From assembly GCA_002366755.1 (NCBI GenBank), contig DFBV01000193.1, positions 10,975-21,986 of the forward strand: DNA of 11,012 nt, written 5' to 3'. Positions 6,160 to 11,012 of the stretch are shown piece after piece; position 1 is the first letter of the stretch, and each line of letters starts with the position of its first letter. A program made the translations under genes and the position numbers. Under the pieces are notes generated by a model. That model had not been told where the DNA came from and did not search any database. It saw only the letters and a program-made list of their open reading frames with translations. This DNA comes from Anaerolineales bacterium UBA3071. GTDB lineage: Bacteria > Chloroflexota > Anaerolineae > UBA3071.

Positions 6160-6744
6160 ATGATACAACGATGCCTGGTAGCCCTCTACGTATTCGGCCT
6201 CAAGACCTGGTTCCGCTGGGGAAAAGTGCCACTCTCACGGCTGGTAGACCTGTGGCGTCCCCACCTTCCGTGGCAGCAGCGTTCTCACGCCTCTCTGGAA
6301 GCATATGGACAGTGGCTGCCCACTGCCGTCCGCTGGAAAGAGGAGCCCTTGGGCGGCGCTTTCGACACCCTGCCGAGCCTGGAGTACATGGAATGGCAAC
6401 TCCAGACGCAGGGCCTCTTCGAGGACGATTGCGATGGACTGGCCTACTTCTCAGCCCAGAATGTCCTACCCTTCTGCGATGCCCCCTCCGATTGCTACGT
6501 GGTCACCATTGCCATCAACCCCTTCGAGGTTGGGTTGTTGCGTGCCGCGCACGTGCTGTGCATATTCAAAAGCGGCGGCTTCTGGCGAGTGATCAGCAAC
6601 GACGACCTCTACCCCCAACGATGGAGCAGTCTTGAAGAGGCGCTGCAAGAGAACGCCTACTGCCGGGGACATCAACTGCTGCATGTTGAGATACGGGATC
6701 GTGATCTGCGGCATCTGCTATCGTGGCGATCGCAGCAGACGTGA
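6160..6744 (+). CDS. Putative transglutaminase/papain-like cysteine protein, function unknown
   Basis: No family is certain. In this 194-residue protein three segments are spaced as in the transglutaminase-like fold: EDDCDGLAYFSAQ with Cys91, AAHVLCIF with His131, and ISNDDLYP with Asp148/Asp149. This gives a Cys-His-Asp triad order with about 40 residues between Cys and His. The region before it (residues 1-80) is rich in Trp and Leu; residues 5-18 are mildly hydrophobic but do not look like a clear signal peptide. Two Cys residues (C106, C112) lie in the loop after the active-site helix. The gene starts 4 bp after the decarboxylase stop with only a poor ribosome binding site, which suggests translational coupling. 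Its place at the end of a glycan operon hints at amide-bond hydrolysis or transfer on a cell-surface partner, but that is inference; an inactive fold member is possible. Confidence 0.75.
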   Translation: MIQRCLVALYVFGLKTWFRWGKVPLSRLVDLWRPHLPWQQRSHASLEAYGQWLPTAVRWKEEPLGGAFDTLPSLEYMEWQLQTQGLFEDDCDGLAYFSAQNVLPFCDAPSDCYVVTIAINPFEVGLLRAAHVLCIFKSGGFWRVISNDDLYPQRWSSLEEALQENAYCRGHQLLHVEIRDRDLRHLLSWRSQQT

Positions 6745-6769
6745 CAGCCTGACAGAGAGAGGCTTGTTC

Positions 6770-6797
6770 TTGCCCATATCTGGAGTTGTGCTATAAT
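6770..6797 (+). promoter_or_regulatory. Predicted extended -10 promoter of the FG-GAP/BACON-like protein gene
   Basis: TTGCCC (6770-6775), a 16-bp spacer and a perfect TATAAT (6792-6797) preceded by TGC, an extended -10. The predicted start of transcription near 6804 gives a leader of about 55 nt that contains the hairpin at 6806-6830 and an AGGAGG ribosome binding site (6846-6851) 7 nt before the ATG. The promoter separates this gene from the preceding operon. Confidence 0.72.
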
Positions 6798-6805
6798 CCC
6801 CACCA

Positions 6806-6830
6806 GCAAGTGCCGGACAGCTTGCCGGCA
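6806..6830 (+). other. 5' leader hairpin with two mutually exclusive pairings
   Basis: TGCCGG (6811-6816) can pair with CCGGCA (6825-6830) around an 8-nt loop. GCAAG (6806-6810) can instead pair with CTTGC (6821-6825), which lies in and just past that loop; the two pairings cannot both be complete. It sits at the predicted 5' end of the mRNA. The most likely role is mRNA protection; a switching role is speculative. Confidence 0.4.
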
Positions 6831-6858
6831 TTCACTTTGTTCAATAGGAGGACAATCA

Positions 6859-9123
6859 ATGCGCAAGTCAATATGGTGGACGGCCTGCCTGGCCCTTACC
6901 ATCATCATGGCACCCGTGATGCTTCTCGTCAGCCCCTGGGCTGAGCAGAGAGCATTGGGGTTGGCCGTACAAGACGACGAGTTGGTTCTGCTGGAAGGCA
7001 ATGGCCGCATCAAGGTGGTAGATCCGAACGTTCCCAGCGGCTACGAGGAAGTGGATTGGCAATCGGACGACACCGGTTGGAAGGCGGTGACCTTGGGCGA
7101 CTTCAACGGCGATGGCGATCAGGAGATCCTGGCCCGCAGAGGTGGTCTAGCCAAACTCTTCGATCCCGTGGTCCAGCCGGGGCAGGTGGCGGTCGCTGGC
7201 CAGTGGAGCATCAGCTCCCCCTACAAGTACTACGATATGGCCACCGGAGACATTGACGGCGACGGTCGTGACGAAATCGTGCTCCTGCGCGAAGACGACG
7301 CCCCAGACAATGTCAAATCTCACATCCTCGTGTACGACGGCAACACCACAGGAACGGGTTGGACCCTGCGGAAGGACATGGAGCATGGCACTAAGTGGCT
7401 GGATGTGGAGCTAGGGGACGTCAACGGCGATGGCTACGATGACCTTGCCCTGATGCGCAATGGCGAGACAGGATTCAAGGATCGTCTCGTTCTCATCCAG
7501 AATCCCGCCAACAACTACTCCACGCTGCATGAGCGTGGGTACACCTTTGACTGGCTGTTGCTGGAACTGATCAACACGCACAAGGTCAGTACAGGCGACA
7601 GAGTGGAGATAGTGACGTCACGCAGGGACGTGCTGGGCGAGCTACCCTCCGTTCTGGTCTTCCGTTGGGCAGGAGGAACCAGCCTCGAGGATGTTTGGGT
7701 GGGAAACTTCTTCCCCTACTTCACCGACATCGAAGGGGCAGATCTCAATGGCGACGGGGATGAGGAACTCGTCATGTATCGCAATCGCACCGACACGGAC
7801 ATCACCCTGATCTCGCGCAACATCGCCGGAGCGGTCATGCGTACGTTTGAGCCGGCGGGTGCAAACAGCCCCCACGGCGGCTGGCTGGCCATGGAGACCG
7901 GCGACCTGGAAGGGGACGGCAGGGACGAAGTGATCCTGGTGCGCAGTACCAAGTATCGCGTCTACGACAGGCCCGAGGCGAGTGACAACTTCTACGAAGA
8001 ATCCGGCTCCTTCAAAGGCCACTTCGCTGTGGGCAATCTGGACGGCGCGGGCGTTGTCGCGGGGCCAACGCTGGGGGCGAATCCTGGCACGCTGTCTTTC
8101 TCTTTCGAGGGTGTCATCCCACCAGCCCAGGCAGTGTTCATCAGCAACGTGGGGGAAGGCGATGAATTCGGTTGGACGGCGACTGTCACCGAAGGAACCG
8201 ACTGGCTGAGTGTCACCCCCACCAGCGGCACCACGCCTGCTACTTTGAGCGTTTCCGTGGACCCCACGACGTTGTCCAGTGGCACCTACTCAGGACAGAT
8301 CCGCGTCGATGCTGACGCCGGCATAGGAGCTAGTCCTCAGTACATTAACGTGACGCTGGCGGTGGTTGTCACGCTGCCGCGGCTTGGTGTGACCCCTGCC
8401 GAGCTTGCCTTCGAGATGGATCAGGGACAGACCAATCCCCCGCTGCAACCTGTGACCGTTCAGAATCTGGGCGGCGGTACGTCGCTCTCATGGACCGCGA
8501 CGCCGGAGGTCGCCTGGCTGGAGATCACCCCCACGGCAGGCAACACGCCGACCACAGCCTGGGTGGAGGTACACGGCGAGGAGTTGTATCCCGGTACGCA
8601 CATCGGGAACATTGTCTTCGACGCTGGCGACGTGATAGGCAGCCCCTTCACTCTTGCAGTGACCCTGATCGTACGGCCGCCCGTCATGCAAGTCAGCCCC
8701 GCGACCCTGGAGCTCGTCGCTTCCTGTTCCAATGCCATTCAATCCCGGAGAGTGGCCATCTCCCAGCAGGGAGGGGGAAGCGACATTGAGTGGATGGCAA
8801 TAGCGGTCGAACCTTCTGCAGGGGGCTTAGCAGGGCTGCTAGATACGGCTGCTGGCAAAGCACCGGAAGTGACTGCCCAGGGCATAGCCCTTGGTGGAGA
8901 GCTTCTGCCCCCGGTGGACTGGATCACGCTCGCGCCAGAAAGCGGCAACACGCCTGACAACATCGATGTGCAGGTTGATCCAAGCGGACTCAGCGTGGGC
9001 CAGCACGTGGCCACCATCGTCATCATCGGTTGGCCCGAGTACGTCGCGAACCGCATCCAGGGAGTGGACGTCAACCTCTTTGTGGCGGATTCGTGCGTCT
9101 ATGCGCCACTGCTCATGAAGTAA
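6859..9123 (+). CDS. Secreted FG-GAP/VCBS-repeat protein with three BACON/Ig-like domains
   Basis: The protein has 754 residues. The N-terminus (MRKSIWWTACLALTIIMAPV) is a signal peptide or signal anchor. Residues 35-400 contain FG-GAP-type calcium-binding loops: DFNGDGDQE (81-89), DIDGDGRDE (131-139), DVNGDGYDD (187-195), DLNGDGDEE (295-303) and DLEGDGRDE (349-357). Degenerate copies near 240-252 and 393-398 bring the spacing to about seven blades of a beta-propeller. Three beta-sandwich repeats resembling BACON domains follow at about 407-502, 508-606 and 609-742, each with WL or WITL, then TPxSGNTP-like and YPGTHxGNI-like motifs. The third carries an Ala/Gly-rich insertion (about 651-683). 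The last residues are CVYAPLLMK, a short hydrophobic-plus-basic tail. The protein is probably extracellular and binds calcium and carbohydrate or protein; no catalytic residues are visible. It has its own promoter and a terminator-like hairpin, so it is monocistronic. Confidence 0.88.
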   Translation: MRKSIWWTACLALTIIMAPVMLLVSPWAEQRALGLAVQDDELVLLEGNGRIKVVDPNVPSGYEEVDWQSDDTGWKAVTLGDFNGDGDQEILARRGGLAKLFDPVVQPGQVAVAGQWSISSPYKYYDMATGDIDGDGRDEIVLLREDDAPDNVKSHILVYDGNTTGTGWTLRKDMEHGTKWLDVELGDVNGDGYDDLALMRNGETGFKDRLVLIQNPANNYSTLHERGYTFDWLLLELINTHKVSTGDRVEIVTSRRDVLGELPSVLVFRWAGGTSLEDVWVGNFFPYFTDIEGADLNGDGDEELVMYRNRTDTDITLISRNIAGAVMRTFEPAGANSPHGGWLAMETGDLEGDGRDEVILVRSTKYRVYDRPEASDNFYEESGSFKGHFAVGNLDGAGVVAGPTLGANPGTLSFSFEGVIPPAQAVFISNVGEGDEFGWTATVTEGTDWLSVTPTSGTTPATLSVSVDPTTLSSGTYSGQIRVDADAGIGASPQYINVTLAVVVTLPRLGVTPAELAFEMDQGQTNPPLQPVTVQNLGGGTSLSWTATPEVAWLEITPTAGNTPTTAWVEVHGEELYPGTHIGNIVFDAGDVIGSPFTLAVTLIVRPPVMQVSPATLELVASCSNAIQSRRVAISQQGGGSDIEWMAIAVEPSAGGLAGLLDTAAGKAPEVTAQGIALGGELLPPVDWITLAPESGNTPDNIDVQVDPSGLSVGQHVATIVIIGWPEYVANRIQGVDVNLFVADSCVYAPLLMK

Positions 9124-9168
9124 GGGCTCTATCCGACTGGCGAGGGCACGCTGAGATGACAAGAACGG

Positions 9169-9200
9169 ACGAGCCACCTGCCTGACATCAGGTGGCTCGT
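9169..9200 (+). terminator. Perfect 12-bp hairpin after the FG-GAP protein gene
   Basis: ACGAGCCACCTG (9169-9180) and CAGGTGGCTCGT (9189-9200) are exact complements around an 8-nt loop, 46 bp after the stop codon. The following bases (TGGATTCC) contain no real T-run, so this is a factor-assisted or weak intrinsic terminator, or an mRNA 3'-end stabiliser. The next gene has a separate promoter 56 bp further on, consistent with transcription ending here. Confidence 0.65.
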
Positions 9201-9255
9201 TGGATTCCGGTGCAAGCCTCGAAGCACCGCTCCTGTCCGAGCGAGTTGGATTGGT

Positions 9256-9284
9256 TTGACAGGGGAAGGGTTTGGGTGTAAGAT
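9256..9284 (+). promoter_or_regulatory. Near-consensus sigma-70 promoter of the phosphatidyltransferase gene
   Basis: A perfect TTGACA (9256-9261), a 17-bp spacer and TAAGAT (9279-9284, five of six). The predicted start of transcription near 9291 leaves a leader of about 40 nt, with GGAG (9321-9324) 6 nt before the ATG at 9331. This is the strongest promoter match in the window. Confidence 0.8.
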
Positions 9285-9330
9285 TGCTCTGAGTCCACCG
9301 TTGCATAACCTCCCGCTCCCGGAGTAGTTC

Positions 9331-9945
9331 ATGATCACCAGACTCTTACGCCGTTACACCATGTGGATCACCGAGCCGATCGCCCGCTTCTTCATCCGAT
9401 TGGGCGCATCCCCCAATGATGTCACCATCCTCGGCTTGCTGATGATAGCAGGAGCAGCCACACTGCTGGCCTTGGGGCATCTACGATTAGCCGGGTTTCT
9501 GATGCTCATCGGAGCGGGGGCCGATGGCGTGGATGGTGTGATGGCCCGATTGCAGGACCGTTCTACCCAGTTCGGTGCCTTCCTTGATTCCACCCTCGAC
9601 CGCTATTCGGAGGCGGTGACCCTTCTGGGGCTCTTCATATACTTCCTGCGCCTGGGCGATAGCGAAGCTTTGGTGCTCCTCTACGTGGCCATCGTGGGCT
9701 CTTTGCTGGTCAGTTACACGCGGGCAAGGGCCGAAAGCGTCGGTCTGGAGTGCCAGAAGGGCTTTCTGACCCGGGTGGAACGGGTGGTTCTCCTCATAAC
9801 TGCCCTGATCGTGGGCCAAGTACGCATCGGACTGTGGCTGCTGGCCATCCTCAGCCAGATCACCGCCTTGCAGCGCATTTATGTCGTCTGGAGAGCATCC
9901 AAAGAAGCAAGCGACCAGGAGACTGGCGAACTGGTGGAGCCGTAA
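9331..9945 (+). CDS. CDP-alcohol phosphatidyltransferase (PgsA / phosphatidylinositol-phosphate synthase type)
   Basis: An integral membrane enzyme that transfers a phosphatidyl group from a CDP-lipid to an alcohol or sugar phosphate to make a phospholipid head group. The 204 residues match the family. The complete signature D-x2-D-G-x2-A-R-x8-G-x3-D-x3-D is present: D65, D68, G69, A72, R73, G82, D86 and D90. These Asp residues hold the two metal ions and D90 is the expected catalytic base. About six hydrophobic helices surround it (for example residues 31-62 and 93-130). After helix five, SYTRARAESVGLECQKGFLTRVERVV resembles, when split at SYTRARAESVG and GFLTRVER, the phosphate-binding region of inositol-phosphate and glycerophosphate enzymes. 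The acceptor cannot be fixed: phosphatidylglycerophosphate or phosphatidylinositol-phosphate synthesis are the main options. The gene has its own promoter. Confidence 0.9.
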   Translation: MITRLLRRYTMWITEPIARFFIRLGASPNDVTILGLLMIAGAATLLALGHLRLAGFLMLIGAGADGVDGVMARLQDRSTQFGAFLDSTLDRYSEAVTLLGLFIYFLRLGDSEALVLLYVAIVGSLLVSYTRARAESVGLECQKGFLTRVERVVLLITALIVGQVRIGLWLLAILSQITALQRIYVVWRASKEASDQETGELVEP

Positions 9946-9955
9946 GACAGAGAAC

Positions 9956-10015
9956 CTGTACCATAATCTGTACCATAGTCTGTCCCATAACCTGTCCACT
10001 CACCTGCCGGTCAGC
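9956..10015 (+). repeat. Degenerate 12-bp tandem repeat upstream of the sigma factor gene
   Basis: Five consecutive 12-bp units begin with CTG. The first two are CTGTACCATAAT (9956-9967) and CTGTACCATAGT (9968-9979), which differ at one base. The third starts CTGTCCCATAAC, and the fourth and fifth are increasingly diverged. The array starts 11 bp after the phosphatidyltransferase stop and ends about 70 bp before the sigma start. A 12-bp period is close to one helical turn. It may be a multi-copy binding site or simple slippage. Confidence 0.7.
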
Positions 10016-10084
10016 CTGTGTGGGCACCAATTCGCCAGCGAGCGTAGTCTTTTCTCGATTCTAGCGTCTAAGGATAGTAGAGGC

Positions 10085-10645
10085 ATGTTCGTGGCCGATG
10101 ATGAGGGGCAGTTGCTGGAGCGAGCCAAACAGCTCGATGTGGCAGCTCTGGAAGCCATCTACGATCTCTATGCCCCGAAGATACACAGGTATCTCTACCG
10201 ACGCCTTGGCGATGCCGATCTCGCAGAGGACATGGCCGCCCAGGTCTTTCTGCGCATGCTGGAAGCGATCCAGAAGGGTCAGGCTTGGAAGACATCTTTC
10301 TCTGGTTGGCTCTATCGCATTGCTCACAATCTGGTGGTGGACCACTTCCGGCGGCGCTCTCGAACCAGGAGCGTCTCGTTGGATGATGCCCCTCCGCTTC
10401 TAGCCGCCGATGGGGACCCGGTAGAGATCACAGATCGGAAACTGGCTCACGAACGACTCTTACTGGCAGTGCAGCAACTCACACACGACCAGGCGCAGGT
10501 CGTGGCTATGCGTTTTCTGGAAGGCCACAGCGTTTTTGAGGTGGCTAGCGTCCTGGGGAAGTCGGAAGGCGCGGTCAAGGCGCTGCAATACCGGGCAGTG
10601 ATCGCCCTCCGGGGCCTGATGTCAGCTCAGTCGATGGAACAATGA
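10085..10645 (+). CDS. ECF-type RNA polymerase sigma-70 factor
   Basis: The product is 186 residues, typical for an extracytoplasmic-function sigma factor with only regions 2 and 4. Region 2 covers about residues 20-92: ALEAIYDLYAPKIHRYLYRR, DADLAEDMAAQVFLRMLEAI and FSGWLYRIAHNLVVDHFRRR, the core-binding and -10-recognition helices. A linker of about 30 residues leads to region 4 (about 122-176), whose helix-turn-helix contains HSVFEVASVLGKSEGAVKALQYRA and contacts the -35. The Met at 10085 is chosen because a longer frame from 9881 would overlap the phosphatidyltransferase gene by 65 bp and read through the 12-bp tandem repeat. AGAGG lies too close (1 nt) and AAGGA 11 nt upstream, so initiation looks modest. 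Its stop overlaps the next start, so it is co-expressed with a putative membrane regulator. Confidence 0.93.
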   Translation: MFVADDEGQLLERAKQLDVAALEAIYDLYAPKIHRYLYRRLGDADLAEDMAAQVFLRMLEAIQKGQAWKTSFSGWLYRIAHNLVVDHFRRRSRTRSVSLDDAPPLLAADGDPVEITDRKLAHERLLLAVQQLTHDQAQVVAMRFLEGHSVFEVASVLGKSEGAVKALQYRAVIALRGLMSAQSMEQ

Positions 10646-11012
10646 TCAAGCGCAAACGACTCATCACGATTCTGGCTGAATGCATTGACCATCTGCTGGA
10701 AGGGGAATCGGTCTCAGCCTGCCTGGAGCGCTACCAGGCGCACCGCGAAGAGATCGAGCCGCTACTCGCAGTCGTGGCAGTCATCCGTCAAGCAGATGCT
10801 GTGCCGCCGCGCTTGCCGGAAGCAGCAACAAAAGCCAAGGGCGACTTCCTGGCCGCAGCAGCCTCCGCCCGCCTGAACGGTGAGCGAGCTGCAGCCCGAC
10901 AGCGCTCACGCCCGCGGCTTCGGCTGCCACGCATCTCCTGGGCTCCAGTGGCCCACGCACCGGCGTGGGCGACAGTGGCCGTGGCGACGCTGCTGGTACT
11001 GGCCTTGCTGAC
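10642..11012 (+). CDS. DUF5667-like putative anti-sigma membrane protein (5' part, runs off window)
   Basis: The reading frame starts at the ATG at 10642, whose last two bases are the first two of the sigma TGA (ATGA overlap), and stays open for 123 codons to the right edge. The N-terminal 70 residues (MIKRKRLITILAECIDHLLE, then GESVSACLERYQAHREEIEPLL) match the small helical module that typically follows ECF sigma genes in Chloroflexota and is labelled DUF5667. A basic Pro/Arg-rich linker follows (residues 81-98). A hydrophobic segment begins near residue 108 (AWATVAVATLLVLALL) and is cut by the window end; it would be the single membrane helix. The layout of a cytoplasmic sigma-binding part, one helix and an unseen extracytoplasmic part fits an anti-sigma factor. 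That role is inferred from context. Confidence 0.82.
   Translation, partial: MIKRKRLITILAECIDHLLEGESVSACLERYQAHREEIEPLLAVVAVIRQADAVPPRLPEAATKAKGDFLAAAASARLNGERAAARQRSRPRLRLPRISWAPVAHAPAWATVAVATLLVLALL

Noticed and set aside
9956..10015. CRISPR array
   Set aside because: The units are 12 bp and directly adjacent with no spacers; no cas gene is present.
9881..10084. 68-residue N-terminal extension of the sigma factor
   Set aside because: It would overlap the phosphatidyltransferase gene by 65 bp and translate the 12-bp tandem repeat into NLYH-like units; region 2 already starts properly after the Met at 10085.

Overview
The window is a GC-rich, gene-dense piece of a bacterial chromosome, most likely from Chloroflexota (an Anaerolineae/Caldilineae-type lineage). 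This rests on protein style and is not proven: a CTC-type ribosomal protein L25 with an acidic tail, a giant glycosidase/O-antigen-ligase fusion, an exported FG-GAP plus BACON-like protein ending in an aromatic-Pro-Leu-Leu-Met-Lys tail, and an ECF sigma factor translationally coupled to a DUF5667-like membrane protein. No mobile element, tRNA, rRNA or CRISPR array was found.

Left part (1-1850, mostly minus strand). A possible 3' end of a plus-strand gene meets the minus-strand L25 gene across a palindromic GTAGGGGCA element. Upstream of L25 lie two closely spaced minus-strand genes. One encodes a small four-helix membrane protein. The other encodes a tail-anchored protein built from eight consecutive 15-residue repeats, probably a small beta-solenoid. 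The divergent gap at 1851-2106 holds a long interrupted palindrome, a second smaller palindrome and a promoter that ends almost on top of the next start codon.

Centre (2107-6744, plus strand). Three tightly packed genes form a probable operon. The first encodes a roughly 1,020-residue membrane protein that joins a clan GH-A-like extracellular glycosidase and a beta-sandwich to a complete O-antigen ligase/polymerase-like integral membrane domain. The second encodes UDP-glucuronate decarboxylase, which makes UDP-xylose. The third encodes a small protein with a transglutaminase/papain-like Cys-His-Asp arrangement. Together they suggest assembly, trimming or modification of a surface glycan, possibly one containing xylose.

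Right part (6745-11012, plus strand). A good extended -10 promoter precedes a secreted FG-GAP/BACON-like protein, which ends at a 12-bp perfect hairpin. A near-consensus promoter (TTGACA, 17 bp, TAAGAT) then drives a CDP-alcohol phosphatidyltransferase. A degenerate 12-bp tandem repeat separates it from an ECF sigma factor. The sigma stop codon overlaps the start of a DUF5667-like putative anti-sigma gene that runs off the right edge.
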